Source: UBA6224 sp963800205
GTDB lineage: Bacteria; Patescibacteriota; Saccharimonadia; Saccharimonadales; UBA4665
DNA length: 64,000 nt
Reading direction: 5' to 3'
NCBI GenBank assembly: GCA_963800205.1
Contig: CAWCZQ010000005.1
Span: 124,001 to 188,000 of the forward strand
Position 1 is the stretch's first letter, and every line of letters begins with the position of its first letter. The notes beneath the pieces were generated by a model. That model was not told where the DNA came from, ran no database searches, and saw nothing but the letters and a program-made list of their open reading frames with translations. Positions 44,542-53,672 of this stretch are shown in pieces. The translations under genes and the position numbers were made by a program.

Positions 44542-45394
44542 GTTCGCCTCGGATCTTTCCGCCTAGCGTCCGCAGTTCGTGTAACGCTTCTTTCGCCTGC
44601 TGGTGATCAGGTGGCATGCCGTGCCAGTGAAAATCATTTTCCATAAAATCTACGCCTTTGCCAGGAATGGTGTGTGCGACTATCATCACCGGTTTTTCAT
44701 GGATGGCCCGCGCCATAGCACAGGCATCGATGACCGCCTCGATATTATTGCCGTCTATGTCAATCACATGCCAACCAAACGCTTCCCACTTGCCCTTAAA
44801 GTCTTCCAGGGGCATCACTTGCTCAGTGAAGCCGTCTATTTGTATGTTGTTGCGATCAGTAATAGCGACGACATTATCGAGCTTGTACTTACCGGCCAGC
44901 ATAGCCGCTTCCCAGACATTGCCTTCATCTTGTTCGCCGTCTCCCATTACCACATAGACCGTCCGGCCTAGCTGCTTATCCATGCGCATCGCCAGAGCCA
45001 TGCCACAGGCCTGACTCAACCCACTACCTAGTGGTCCACTAGTATTTTCAAGACCAGGCAGCCGCGTACGCTCAGGATGTCCTTGCAGCCGCGAGCCGTA
45101 TTGGCGCAACGTCAGCAATTCTTTTTTATCAAAAAAGCCGGCTTCGGCCATAGTTGCATATTGCACCGGTACACAGTGGCCATTGCTCAGCAAGATAATA
45201 TCGCGGTCCTCTAACGCAGGATTTTTGGGGTCGTAATGAAGAACATCAAAATACAGAGCGGTGAAAATGTCGGCCAAGCCTAGTGGCCCGGCACTATGAC
45301 CGCTGCCGGCGTGTTCCAACATCGTAATAATATCCTGGCGGACATCATTCGCCTTTTTTTCTAGCCATTCTGTCGTGCGTTTTTGTTGTTTCAT
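44534..45394 (-). CDS. Transketolase, N-terminal subunit
   Basis: A 286-residue thiamine-diphosphate-binding half. GHSAGPLGLADIFTALYF opens the domain, and the ThDP motif GDGEQDEGNVWEAAMLAG...ITDRNN is clear (about 150-180), with HTIPGKGVDFMEN near 240. It overlaps rpe by four bases and its partner by eight, so rpiB-rpe-tktN-tktC form a pentose phosphate operon. Confidence 0.95.
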   Translation of the reverse strand: MKQQKRTTEWLEKKANDVRQDIITMLEHAGSGHSAGPLGLADIFTALYFDVLHYDPKNPALEDRDIILLSNGHCVPVQYATMAEAGFFDKKELLTLRQYGSRLQGHPERTRLPGLENTSGPLGSGLSQACGMALAMRMDKQLGRTVYVVMGDGEQDEGNVWEAAMLAGKYKLDNVVAITDRNNIQIDGFTEQVMPLEDFKGKWEAFGWHVIDIDGNNIEAVIDACAMARAIHEKPVMIVAHTIPGKGVDFMENDFHWHGMPPDHQQAKEALHELRTLGGKIRGEHE

Positions 45395-46029
45395 GATAGG
45401 TGCTTCACTATTGTTTCCAGTGTAGCATAAGCATCTTTTGGATTTGTAGCCCGGTGCACATAGCCGCCCACGTTCAACACATCAACGCCGCCTTCGATGA
45501 GTTTGGCAGCATTGGTAATATTGATTCCGCCATCCCACCCGATCTCTGCGTCGGGATGAATCTGGTGTACTTCCTGCACTTTGTCTAGTAACGCCAGATT
45601 TGCCTCCCCACCATGATGGCCGAGGTTACCACTAAAAATGAGGACGTGATCAAAACTATGCAAAATCTGTTCGGTATAGTGCACCGGCGTATCTTGCAGC
45701 AAAGCCAACCCTGTCTTGATTCCCTCTTTGTGGAGTTCGGCTGCAAAGTGCATATGATGCACGTCGGCTTCATTGTGTATTATCACCATATTGGGCCGGA
45801 GCCTTATGAGGTCATCCAATGCTTCCATAGGCCTTCGATACATGAGATGTATGTCAGTTTTGAGATGTGGCGGTAATGAGATATCTCGAAGCCGTGGAGA
45901 GATAGTCGGTGCAAAATCGCCGTCCATCATATCGATATGAATTCGTTTGGCAAATGGTCGCAGTACGGCGAGCTGACGCTGAAATTCCCCTATTTCATAG
46001 GCCGTTACTGTCGGGCAAACTTGAGCCAT
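45391..46029 (-). CDS. rpe: Ribulose-phosphate 3-epimerase
   Basis: A 212-residue TIM barrel interconverting ribulose-5-phosphate and xylulose-5-phosphate. HIDMMDGDFAPTIS (metal His and Asp, about 31-44), DIHLMYRRP and GWDGGI (catalytic Asp, about 165) are visible. MAQVCPTVTAY replaces the usual SPSIL-type start. It lies between rpiB (19-base gap) and the transketolase genes. Confidence 0.92.
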   Translation of the reverse strand: MAQVCPTVTAYEIGEFQRQLAVLRPFAKRIHIDMMDGDFAPTISPRLRDISLPPHLKTDIHLMYRRPMEALDDLIRLRPNMVIIHNEADVHHMHFAAELHKEGIKTGLALLQDTPVHYTEQILHSFDHVLIFSGNLGHHGGEANLALLDKVQEVHQIHPDAEIGWDGGINITNAAKLIEGGVDVLNVGGYVHRATNPKDAYATLETIVKHLS

Positions 46030-46048
46030 TTACGTCCTCCGTACGGTA

Positions 46049-46495
46049 CTAATTGAGATTATCAAGTTGCTCTAACCGCCGGATATAGCGCGGCGCTGCC
46101 GCAAAAGCAGTATGGAGCCACGTAGTAACGATGGCTTTGGCGTTATCGAACTCGGTATATTGCGCCGCCAGACAGAGAACATTACTATCATCGTCATTGC
46201 GTGCGGCGCGAGCTTCTGCCACGCTCCAACACAAACTGGCTCGAATCCCCTTAAAGCGATTAGCCGCCATGCACATGCCCTGACCACTGCCACAAATCAA
46301 GATAGCGCGACTATCCGTCTCGTTATCTGCCAGTAGTGCGTTGACAGCCCGGCCCGCAAACTGCGGAAAATCATCGTCAGTTTTAAGCGCCTTATCACCT
46401 TCGTCGATAACTTCATAGCCGCCGGCAGCCAAAAAATGAGCCAACTGCTTCTTATATTCAAATCCGTTGTGGTCAGCGGCGAGATAAATTTTCAT
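46049..46495 (-). CDS. rpiB: Ribose-5-phosphate isomerase B
   Basis: A 148-residue RpiB/LacAB-type isomerase. The N-terminal AADHNGFEYKKQL, phosphate loop CGSGQGMCMAANRFKGIRASLC (about 69-91) and ARNDDDSNVLCLAAQ are typical. It interconverts ribose-5- and ribulose-5-phosphate. An extended -10 TGCTACACT (46506-46514) sits ten bases before the ATG, so this gene probably starts the pentose phosphate operon with almost no leader. Confidence 0.95.
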   Translation of the reverse strand: MKIYLAADHNGFEYKKQLAHFLAAGGYEVIDEGDKALKTDDDFPQFAGRAVNALLADNETDSRAILICGSGQGMCMAANRFKGIRASLCWSVAEARAARNDDDSNVLCLAAQYTEFDNAKAIVTTWLHTAFAAAPRYIRRLEQLDNLN

Positions 46496-46529
46496 GCTTA
46501 ATTCTAGTGTAGCATAACCATTTTACGGT

Positions 46530-47744
46530 TTACCATGTGTCAGACAAGCCGCCGAGCTGGTCGATTGTTGCCGTTTGTTTTGCCGAATCACAGACGGCTT
46601 CGTCGGCCAATGTTGGCACACTGCCAACGGCCGTCGACTCATCATAGCAGGCGAAGTTATAGGCTACGGTCATCGACGGCCGTTCTGATATTTTGCTTTG
46701 CAACTGACTCAGGCAGGTATCTTTGTATGCCATACACGATTGGCCCACCTTCTCGTATATTTTGGCAGCATGTTCGTCCGGTATCGTCAGACGCATGCCA
46801 ACGCCGAGACCGGTACTGGTTTTGGTTCCAAAGCGTTGTTGGTCGAATAGAAAGTTACCGAGCGAATAGGCTATGAGCTTACCTTTATAGGCTTCACTAT
46901 TTTGAATAACATGTGGATGAGCCGCTATGACAGCATCAGCCCCGGCGTCAATCATACGATGGTATGCTTCGATTTTAGCCTGCTCGCCCGTCGTGCGATA
47001 CTCGACTCCCATGTGTGGCATGGCAATGACCGGCATAACCTTTGCGTAGGCCGTCATGACATCCAACTGAGCCTGAGATGGCATGGTATCGACGACATAC
47101 ATATAGCCGCAGAGCGCCACCGGTATCCGTACAGGTTTCTTGTTATAGGTGGTGGTTGCTGGCATGGCAATTACTTCGCAAATATCATTGAGCTTATCCA
47201 TATTATAGTTACCAAAATATTGGATGCCGTTCTTCTCAAGATTTTGTCGGGTTTGATCGAGCCCCCACTCTCCTCCATTATTCATGGTGTGGTTGTTGGC
47301 TTGTGAGGCGGCCGTAAACCATCGACTCAGCTCTGGCAGATACTCCGGTCGACAATTAAAACGGAGGAGATCGGTTTGTTGTTCGTATGGCACATCTTTT
47401 GTCGTGATCGGGCACTCAAAATTACCAATCCAAGCATCGTAGTTCGCCCTGTCAGACGACGACAAACCCTTAGTAATGAATTTTGAACCGAGTGAACTCG
47501 CCTCAGCGAGCGTTTGTACCCTACGTGCCCAAAAAACATCGCCGACAAACAGCATGTGCGTCGAAACACCATCCTGAGGTTTGGGAGTCGCCACTTTCGA
47601 TGATTGTTTCTCAGTTGGCTCTTCGGTACCAGTAAATACCCCGCTGTACAACCCGATAGCTGCCATAACAGCCAGGAGCACAACGATTGCGACGAACGCA
47701 AAAACGCTCCGTCTATGCGAATAGTTGCGGAGCGTGTAATGCAT
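46530..47744 (-). CDS. CapA-like (PGA_cap) metallophosphatase-fold surface protein
   Basis: A 404-residue protein with a signal anchor (about 14-34), then a PGA_cap domain: HMLFVGDVFWARR, SQANNHTMNNGGEWGLDQTRQNL, PHMGVEYRTTGE and HPHVIQNSEAYKGKLIAYSLGNFLFDQ supply the Asp/Asn/His metal-site residues. In Bacillus, CapA takes part in poly-gamma-glutamate capsule export; no capB or capC is here, so function is open. AAAGGA precedes the ATG, 13 bases after GAPDH, so it shares that mRNA. Confidence 0.88.
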   Translation of the reverse strand: MHYTLRNYSHRRSVFAFVAIVVLLAVMAAIGLYSGVFTGTEEPTEKQSSKVATPKPQDGVSTHMLFVGDVFWARRVQTLAEASSLGSKFITKGLSSSDRANYDAWIGNFECPITTKDVPYEQQTDLLRFNCRPEYLPELSRWFTAASQANNHTMNNGGEWGLDQTRQNLEKNGIQYFGNYNMDKLNDICEVIAMPATTTYNKKPVRIPVALCGYMYVVDTMPSQAQLDVMTAYAKVMPVIAMPHMGVEYRTTGEQAKIEAYHRMIDAGADAVIAAHPHVIQNSEAYKGKLIAYSLGNFLFDQQRFGTKTSTGLGVGMRLTIPDEHAAKIYEKVGQSCMAYKDTCLSQLQSKISERPSMTVAYNFACYDESTAVGSVPTLADEAVCDSAKQTATIDQLGGLSDTW

Positions 47745-47757
47745 ACTGTCGTTTCCT

Positions 47758-48774
47758 TTAGTCTTTTTGGACAGCGCGACCGGTGTCGGCTACCACTTCT
47801 ACTAAACGGTTACTGTAGCCCCACTCATTGTCATACCACACCATTATTTTCACTAGATTTCCGCCAACAACTTTTGTCAGAAGCAAATCTACCGTCCCGG
47901 AGTGACTATTGCCGATGTAGTCAGAGCTGACAAGCGGGTCCTCGGAAACACCAAGAATACCTTGGTAGTAAGGCTCGGAAGCCGCCTTCTTAAAAGCTTC
48001 GTTAACCTCTTCCACACTGACACTGCGCTTTAATAATGCAGTGACGTCACTCAACGATACAACAGGGGTCGGGACGCGGATACTGAGCCCATCGAACTTA
48101 TCTTTGAGTTGTGGCAACGCCAGTGTGACGGCTATGGCGGCACCGGTCGTCGTCGGGACGATGTTTTCGGCCGCATTTCTACCTTCGCGCAGATCTTTTT
48201 TAGGAGCATCTTGCAGAGCCTGGCTGGCTGTATAGCTGTGTACAGTCGTCAGCATAGATTTTTCGACGCCAAATTCGCTCTCAAGAATTGCCATGACAGC
48301 ACCGAGGCTATTAGTGGTACAGCTAGCATTACTAATTACTTCTGTGGCGCCTTTGAGTTTGTCATCGTTCGCGCCCAGGACAATCGTATCGACCCCATCA
48401 CTTTTGGTCGGCCCCGATATCACGACGCGTTTCGCGCCGGCAGTAATATGTTTGCTGGCACCGTCTTTATCGGTAAAGAAGCCAGTAGATTCAATAACTA
48501 CGTCAATGTCCATGTCTTTCCAAGGTAGGGCGGCAGGATCTCGCTCGGCCAACACAACGATCTTCTTGCCGTCGACGACGAGATGTTGATCGTCATGGCT
48601 GACTTCCTTGTCATACGTTCCGTAATTGCTGTCGTGCTTCAGAAGATACGCCAACGTTTTGGTATCGGTCAGATCATTTACTGCCACAATTTCTATGTCG
48701 CTGCGGGCAAAGGCTATCTTAAACGCGTTTCGTCCGATGCGCCCAAATCCGTTAATCGCCACTTTTGTTGTCAT
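47758..48774 (-). CDS. gap: Glyceraldehyde-3-phosphate dehydrogenase
   Basis: A 338-residue glycolytic enzyme. NAD loop NGFGRIGRNAFK (about 8-19), catalytic Cys in ISNASCTTNSLG (about 150), the RVPTPVVSLSD stretch and the C-terminal WYDNEWGYSNR are classic GapA. NDLTDTKTLAYLLKHDSNYG suggests NAD rather than NADP use. AGGAG lies six bases before the ATG. No phosphoglycerate kinase is adjacent. Confidence 0.97.
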   Translation of the reverse strand: MTTKVAINGFGRIGRNAFKIAFARSDIEIVAVNDLTDTKTLAYLLKHDSNYGTYDKEVSHDDQHLVVDGKKIVVLAERDPAALPWKDMDIDVVIESTGFFTDKDGASKHITAGAKRVVISGPTKSDGVDTIVLGANDDKLKGATEVISNASCTTNSLGAVMAILESEFGVEKSMLTTVHSYTASQALQDAPKKDLREGRNAAENIVPTTTGAAIAVTLALPQLKDKFDGLSIRVPTPVVSLSDVTALLKRSVSVEEVNEAFKKAASEPYYQGILGVSEDPLVSSDYIGNSHSGTVDLLLTKVVGGNLVKIMVWYDNEWGYSNRLVEVVADTGRAVQKD

Positions 48775-48851
48775 GTATTCTCCTGTGGATGTTTAGCTAT
48801 GTTAGATAAATTGTAAAAGCATAAGCTGTGGAACGCAAGAAAGCTATTGTA

Positions 48852-48857
48852 TATACT
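48852..48857 (+). promoter_or_regulatory. -10 box of a leaderless-type promoter
   Basis: TATACT, six bases before ATG 48864 and inside the longer upstream frame. Confidence 0.65.
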
Positions 48858-48863
48858 CCCCAC

Positions 48864-49145
48864 ATGACCACTCACCTGTCCATCAATATCAATCAAGGAA
48901 CTGAGGCTATTCTTGCCGATCAGCTACTACGCAAACAGCGAACTCCCGAAGAAGTACTCGACCGAGCTGTCCGCTTACTAGAGCTCTTTGAAACGAGCGT
49001 ACTGCGAATTGCGATTGATAAAGAAGGCAATATGGAGGCCTTCAACACCATTACACCAGTGATTCCTGAGATCAGTTATGATTTGGCAGATGTAAACCTA
49101 AGCCTCATTCTAGCCGGCTCTAGTGCGCGCCTAGCCAACCGTTAA
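48864..49145 (+). CDS. Small ribbon-helix-helix-like protein
   Basis: A 93-residue protein starting MTTHLSININQGTEAILADQLLRK, followed by TPEEVLDRAVRLLELFE: a strand then two helices in the spacing of ribbon-helix-helix DNA-binding proteins. The rest is a small tail with no motif. No toxin gene sits next to it, so a classical antitoxin role is unsupported. The short start is chosen because the promoter lies just before it. Its 3' end overlaps the convergent NUDIX gene by 15 bases. Confidence 0.65.
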   Translation: MTTHLSININQGTEAILADQLLRKQRTPEEVLDRAVRLLELFETSVLRIAIDKEGNMEAFNTITPVIPEISYDLADVNLSLILAGSSARLANR

Positions 49146-49568
49146 GACCGCTGGCGAAAATAAGTCGTTGTCCCGCCCGTAGCGAATAGCCTTGGTATAC
49201 ATCGGGTGGGGAAATTCGCGTAAGGCCGTGTCGATATCAACCCATTTATATTCGCTATGTTCGAAGCTAACGGTGACTAAGTCTGTTGCACTATGCCCGG
49301 CAAAAAGCAGCCGAGTGTTGCTGTCGCGGTCGGCATACGACTCCGTCGAAGCATAAATCAGTCGAAGCTCCGAGGGGTCGACCACAATATTGGCTTCTTC
49401 CATGACTTCGCGGGCGGCACCACTATTGAGCTCTTCGCCTGGCTCTATACCACCCCCCGGTAGGTCCCATTCGCCTGGACGACGGCTGTCAGTTTCGCTC
49501 CTTTTCAGCAGCAACAGCTTGCCGTCATCACGAAAAAGCACTACTTTGGCAAACACCTGTAATCGCAT
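49131..49568 (-). CDS. NUDIX hydrolase
   Basis: A 145-residue enzyme with Nudix box GGGIEPGEELNSGAAREVMEEAN (about 40-62). RLQVFAKVVLFRDDGKLLLLKRS...PGEWDLPGG resembles MutT-type enzymes that clean up or recycle nucleotides. I start at ATG 49568, eight bases after the ppa stop; the longer frame runs inside ppa. Probably co-transcribed with ppa. Confidence 0.87.
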   Translation of the reverse strand: MRLQVFAKVVLFRDDGKLLLLKRSETDSRRPGEWDLPGGGIEPGEELNSGAAREVMEEANIVVDPSELRLIYASTESYADRDSNTRLLFAGHSATDLVTVSFEHSEYKWVDIDTALREFPHPMYTKAIRYGRDNDLFSPAVLTVG

Positions 49569-49575
49569 AGAGAGC

Positions 49576-50103
49576 TTACTTACTGTTCCAGCGTTCGATT
49601 GACGAGGTGATGATTGCTTTGGCTTCTTCAGTATCACCCCAACCTAGCACCTTCGTGCTGCCAGGCTTCTTGAGGTCTTTGTAATGTGTGAAGTGATGCT
49701 CTAGTTGCTTGACGAGCTGAGGAATATCATCGAGCGACTCTATCGCATTGCCATCATCACGGTTGTCGGCTGGAACCACGACGACTTTATCGTCTACTTC
49801 ACCGTCATCTTCAAATTTCATAACGCCAATGATTTTAGCCTCCAGCCAAACGCCTGTAGCCAAGGGTTCAGGGCAAATGATGAGCGTGTCGAGTTCATCA
49901 CCATCTTCGTCTAGCGTCTGAGGGATAAAGCCATAGTTACACGGTTTCGCAAAAATTGCCGGCTCAACACGGTCGAGCATGAAAGCGGCGTGCTCTCGGT
50001 CCCACTCGACCTTGAGTCGTGATCCTTCTGGAATCTCCACGACCGTATTGACGGTACCATTTTGATAATCGCCAGGCGTTAATACTTGATTAAAATCTGC
50101 CAT
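49576..50103 (-). CDS. ppa: Inorganic pyrophosphatase (family I)
   Basis: A 175-residue soluble pyrophosphatase that hydrolyses PPi and pulls biosynthetic reactions forward. VVEIPEGSRLKVEWDRE, YGFIPQTLDEDGDELDTLI (Mg-binding acidic cluster, about 58-76) and the later VPADNRDDGNAIESLDDI (about 108-125) are typical. AAAGGAGAAGG precedes the ATG. It heads a ppa-nudix pair. Confidence 0.97.
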   Translation of the reverse strand: MADFNQVLTPGDYQNGTVNTVVEIPEGSRLKVEWDREHAAFMLDRVEPAIFAKPCNYGFIPQTLDEDGDELDTLIICPEPLATGVWLEAKIIGVMKFEDDGEVDDKVVVVPADNRDDGNAIESLDDIPQLVKQLEHHFTHYKDLKKPGSTKVLGWGDTEEAKAIITSSIERWNSK

Positions 50104-50174
50104 ACCTACCTTCTCCTTTGCTGCTGAGGTTTGTCGTTATTTCCTAGTAAATATAGTACACTACCTCGAGTATC

Positions 50175-50915
50175 ATGGAGAACACAAACAGACCACTTAT
50201 TATTGGACACCGTGGCGCCAAAGGGCTGGCACTGGAAAATACCGCAGCCAGCGTCGAAGCTGCTATCAGCTACGGTGTCGACCAAGTAGAGATTGACTTA
50301 CGGGTCTGCAAAGACGGCACTGTAGTATTGCTGCACGATGCAAAACCAGTTGCTCGCAACGGCGAAAGAATTCATACACTCGACTACAATCTCGCGGAGC
50401 TGCGCGAATGGTTTCCTGACCTACTCACGCTGCAAGAGTTGTTAACGGTAGTCAATCATCGCTGCCGCATTATGCTGGAATTCAAAGAGCTTGCGGCCGT
50501 AACACCAACACTTGAGATACTCCGCAAATCACTCAAACAAGGCTGGAAAGAAGAAGAGTTTTTGTTTGCATCATTTCAGTACGAACCACTCCGACAACTG
50601 CGTGCAGCTTATCCGAATATCGATGTCGTTGTCCTCGATAACTGGTCAAGTATTCGTGCCGTGCGCCGGGCCAAAAAACTTGGCACGACCTATCTCAGTA
50701 TGGACCAGCGCTACCTCTGGTGGGGAGTCATATGGAGTTTATCCAAACAGCACAAGCTGTTCTGTTACCCCAACCACAAACTCATACACATTAAACACGC
50801 CAAGCCCCGCAAATGGGTAAAGTACGGCTTGTACGGGATTATCACCGACTACCCGAACTTTTTCTTAGCGAAGCGACCGTCCGGTATAGTAGAGGGACAT
50901 GAAAGCGACATTTGA
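50175..50915 (+). CDS. Glycerophosphodiester phosphodiesterase
   Basis: A 246-residue GDPD TIM barrel without signal peptide, so cytosolic like UgpQ. IIGHRGAKGLALENTAASVEAAISYGVDQVEIDLR (about 9-43) and LLHDAKPVARNG carry the His, Glu and Asp catalytic and metal residues. It would release glycerol-3-phosphate from phospholipid head-group diesters. Overlaps the next gene by 17 bases. TATAGT and TACACT boxes lie within 30 bases upstream. Confidence 0.92.
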   Translation: MENTNRPLIIGHRGAKGLALENTAASVEAAISYGVDQVEIDLRVCKDGTVVLLHDAKPVARNGERIHTLDYNLAELREWFPDLLTLQELLTVVNHRCRIMLEFKELAAVTPTLEILRKSLKQGWKEEEFLFASFQYEPLRQLRAAYPNIDVVVLDNWSSIRAVRRAKKLGTTYLSMDQRYLWWGVIWSLSKQHKLFCYPNHKLIHIKHAKPRKWVKYGLYGIITDYPNFFLAKRPSGIVEGHESDI

Positions 50916-51603
50916 ACACAGCGACGATATTAACCACAACGTACGGACCTTTTGGTTTCATCCATCACAACCCGTTCAGTACACCGCTGGTCAGTTTACG
51001 CAGCTGTATTTGCCGCACGACAAGCCTGATGATCGGGGCATCAAACGCTACTTTACCCTATCGAGTTCTCCTAGTGACGAACTACTAAGTATCACGACTA
51101 AATTCGACGACGAGCGTGTTAGTTCGTTCAAGCAAACACTTGCTGCCTTAAAACCAGGAGCAGAAATTGAGTTTGACGAACCCATGGGTGATTTTGTATT
51201 ACCAAAGCTCGTGCAGACACCCCTAGTGTTCGTGGCCGGCGGCATTGGTTTGACCCCCTTGCACAGCATGTGCCAGTGGCTGATTGACACCGGCGAAGAG
51301 CGCAACATCAGACTTTTTTACGGTGTCGATTCGGAAGACGATATTATCTTTCATGATGTCTTTGATAAAGCCGACGTGCGTACCACCATTGTCGTCAACA
51401 AACCGACCCCGTCTTGGGGAGGAGAACGAGGACTCGTCACAGCTAACATGATTATGGGCGTCGACAAACCCACCGATGATACACTATTTTATCTGTCAGG
51501 TCCCGAACCAATGCTCGAGATTCTCAAAAAAGATCTCATCGAACATGGAATCGACCATCGGCACATTGTGACTGACTTCTTCCCGGGCTATACCAGTCTT
51601 TAA
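50899..51603 (+). CDS. FAD/NAD(P)H oxidoreductase of the ferredoxin reductase family
   Basis: A 234-residue single-chain flavoprotein reductase. FAD domain: YTAGQFTQLYLPH and RYFTLSSSP (the RxYS-type flavin motif, about 56-64). NAD(P) domain: FVAGGIGLTPLHSM (about 113-126), LFYGVDSEDDI and FYLSGPEPML. There is no ferredoxin [2Fe-2S] domain, so the electron acceptor is a separate protein. It is fused by overlap to the glycerophosphodiesterase gene; a functional link is not evident. Confidence 0.9.
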   Translation: MKATFEHSDDINHNVRTFWFHPSQPVQYTAGQFTQLYLPHDKPDDRGIKRYFTLSSSPSDELLSITTKFDDERVSSFKQTLAALKPGAEIEFDEPMGDFVLPKLVQTPLVFVAGGIGLTPLHSMCQWLIDTGEERNIRLFYGVDSEDDIIFHDVFDKADVRTTIVVNKPTPSWGGERGLVTANMIMGVDKPTDDTLFYLSGPEPMLEILKKDLIEHGIDHRHIVTDFFPGYTSL

Positions 51604-51650
51604 GTACCGTACTGGCACAGACCAACGCGGCAAACAGGACTCAGCGGGGA

Positions 51651-52641
51651 CTATGCCAAGGTTGAGGTAAGGACTTCTTCGGTGTGCTCAGATTGCGGCA
51701 CCAACTTGCCTTCCAAATATTCGCGCATAACTAACGCGGCAGTTGCCCCTTCGCCGACGGCACTGGCAATCTGCATGGTTGCGCCGGACCGAACATCGCC
51801 AGCCGCAAAAACGCCAGGCATGGTAGTTTGCAGGTGTTTATCGGTCTTGATAAGGCCGATATCATCGAGTTCGATGTCGCTGGTTGTGAGGAATTGCGTG
51901 TTTGGCATAAGACCAACAAATACAAAGACACCATCTGTCTCGAAACTCTACTTTTTCACCGTTTTTAGTGCCGATAACTTTTTTAACGCTATTTTCTTCG
52001 CCAATTATTTCATCGGTAGATGTCTGGAGGTGTACCGTTATTTTGCCATCATCGACATATTTTTGCAGTTCTTTTTGGAGGACATCGCTGGCGCGAATTT
52101 CGCTGCGTACCAGTAGATCGATATGGCCGGCAAAACGAGTCAAGAAGATACTTTCCTGAATAGCCGAATTACCACCGCCGACGACAACCAGCCGCTTGTC
52201 GCGATAAAAAGCTCCATCACAGGTAGCGCAATAATGCACCCCGCGTCCGTAGAATTCTTTTTCACCGGGTACGCCAATTTTTTTATAATCTGATCCTGTT
52301 GCGATAAGGACGGCTCGTGCCAGCATGTCACCGCTGGTAGTTTCCAGCCGCTTGTACACGCCTTCGTCTTTGATACTTAGAACTTCGCCTAGTTCTATCA
52401 CCGCCCCGAAACGTTCAGCCTGCTGCTGTAGGTTATTGGCGAGTGTCAGCCCCTCGATACCTTCTGGGAAGCCGGGATAGTTATCTACCATATCAGTAAT
52501 AGCCGCCAGGCCGCCTACCACGCCGCGCTCAAACAGTAGCGTATCGATATCTTCTCTAGTCGTATAGACGGCGGCTGTTAATGCCGCTGGGCCAGCACCG
52601 ATCATTATTACATCATGCGTTGGAATTTCAGTCTCACTCAT
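51651..52641 (-). pseudogene. trxB: Thioredoxin reductase, split by one extra base
   Basis: The first 232 residues run in one frame: FAD loop MIGAGPAALTAAVY, redox site CATC in HYCATCDGAFY (about 138-141) and NADPH loop VVVGGGNSAIQES. After KNGEKVEF the frame goes off. Dropping one base near 51942 restores ETDGVFVFVGLMPNTQ and the C-terminal GVFAAGDVRSG FAD segment in the next frame. The rebuilt protein is 329 residues, a normal TrxB length. Without the second part it could not bind FAD properly. Sequence error, true mutation or recoding remain possible. Confidence 0.92.
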
Positions 52642-52649
52642 AATTTCTC

Positions 52650-52655
52650 ATTGTA
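52650..52655 (-). promoter_or_regulatory. -10 box of trxB
   Basis: TACAAT on the reverse strand, eight bases before the trxB ATG, just after the glutaredoxin terminator. Confidence 0.6.
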
Positions 52656-52668
52656 CCTTATTACCGCT

Positions 52669-52693
52669 AAAGAAAGGGCGCCCGAAGGCGCCC
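52669..52693 (-). terminator. Terminator between glutaredoxin and trxB
   Basis: GGGCGCC/GGCGCCC around a 4-base loop (TTCG on the reverse strand), followed by TTTCTTT. Confidence 0.85.
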
Positions 52694-52711
52694 ACCTTGA
52701 TAAAAAGATGC

Positions 52712-52960
52712 CTATGCTAAAGCTGGCGCTAGTTTTGCCAAGTTATAGCCGACGACAACTTCTCGGCTGTCGTCTTGTTTGGTCACGACCGTCACAGGAA
52801 CGGTCAGGGCGCCAGAAAGGGCGAGCGCTTCTGCCTGTCGTTCTGGATGATCATCGAGATTCACAACGTCGTATTTGTGGTTTTTGACATCCAGGTATTT
52901 TTTGACCATGGCGCAGTATGCGCAGGTATTCGTCGTAAAGATCGTAATGTTTTTAACCAT
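52712..52960 (-). CDS. Glutaredoxin-like protein
   Basis: An 82-residue thioredoxin-fold protein with active site CAYC in FTTNTCAYCAMVKKYLD (about 9-25), close to NrdH/glutaredoxin-3. The cis-Pro region is ALTVPVTVV. GGAGGGG lies before ATG 52960; a much longer upstream frame is rejected since it runs through the promoter. It precedes trxB but has its own terminator. Likely reduced by TrxB, as in NrdH systems; that is inferred. Confidence 0.92.
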   Translation of the reverse strand: MVKNITIFTTNTCAYCAMVKKYLDVKNHKYDVVNLDDHPERQAEALALSGALTVPVTVVTKQDDSREVVVGYNLAKLAPALA

Positions 52961-53035
52961 AAACCCCTCCAAATGGTTAGTATGTTTTTGATGTTCGTTT
53001 GTGTCTGAGAAGGCAACGACTGAACAGTACTGTGT

Positions 53036-53064
53036 AGTATAAATAGCGTTAGCACAATAATCAA
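53036..53064 (-). promoter_or_regulatory. Sigma-70-type promoter of the glutaredoxin gene
   Basis: TTGATT (53059-53064), 17 bases, TATACT (53036-53041); predicted leader about 70 bases. Confidence 0.8.
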
Positions 53065-53096
53065 GGGCGCTATATATTGTGTTTTTTAGTACAGTA

Positions 53097-53615
53097 TTAG
53101 TTAATTGATTTGAGTGTGATATCAAATACCAGTGGTGCATCGGCTGGAATACCGGAGCCCTGCGGCGGCGTACTGCCGTAGGCAAGATCGGCTGGAATAA
53201 TGAGTCGACGCTCACCGCCCACTTTCATGCCGGGTATACCCTGTTTCCAGCCTTCAATTACTTGATCGAGACTAAGAGTGGCCGGCTGGCCCGTGTCTTT
53301 ACTACTCTGAAAGATGATTCCTGTTTCAGCAACGGCACCGGTATAATCTACGTTCACCGAGTCGCCAGCCTTAACTTCTTGGCCGGTGCCAACTTTTGTA
53401 TCGATCACTTTGAGTTCGTTAACTTTTGATAGTGGTGTGAAATCTGGCAAAGGCGTACCTGCCAGCTGAGTTTGCGACTGCGCGGTGTCGGCCGTTGCGT
53501 CGTTGCGTCCCTGTGTTGCCATATCAATAATGACTGCCACACTTACGGCGGTAGCGCTAATAAGGAACAATAACGCTCCCATCAATGCAAAAAATCGATC
53601 CCTCTTCCGTGTCAT
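53097..53615 (-). CDS. Membrane-anchored FKBP-type peptidyl-prolyl isomerase
   Basis: A 172-residue protein with a signal anchor (about 10-30) and one FKBP domain (about 65-172): VKAGDSVNVDYTGAVAETGIIFQSS, VIEGWKQGIPGMKVGGERRLIIPADLAYG and LVFDITLKSI. It should help fold exported proteins. TATACT lies eleven bases upstream of the ATG, leaving a very short leader. Confidence 0.93.
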   Translation of the reverse strand: MTRKRDRFFALMGALLFLISATAVSVAVIIDMATQGRNDATADTAQSQTQLAGTPLPDFTPLSKVNELKVIDTKVGTGQEVKAGDSVNVDYTGAVAETGIIFQSSKDTGQPATLSLDQVIEGWKQGIPGMKVGGERRLIIPADLAYGSTPPQGSGIPADAPLVFDITLKSIN

Positions 53616-53672
53616 ACTTTGTGCATAGTATAACGCGGTTCGGCATGACGCGCTAGTGTTTGGTGACTGTTT

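Noticed and set aside
48864..49145. Toxin-antitoxin pair
   Set aside because: The small protein looks like a ribbon-helix-helix antitoxin, but its neighbours are GAPDH and a NUDIX hydrolase; no toxin-sized partner is adjacent.
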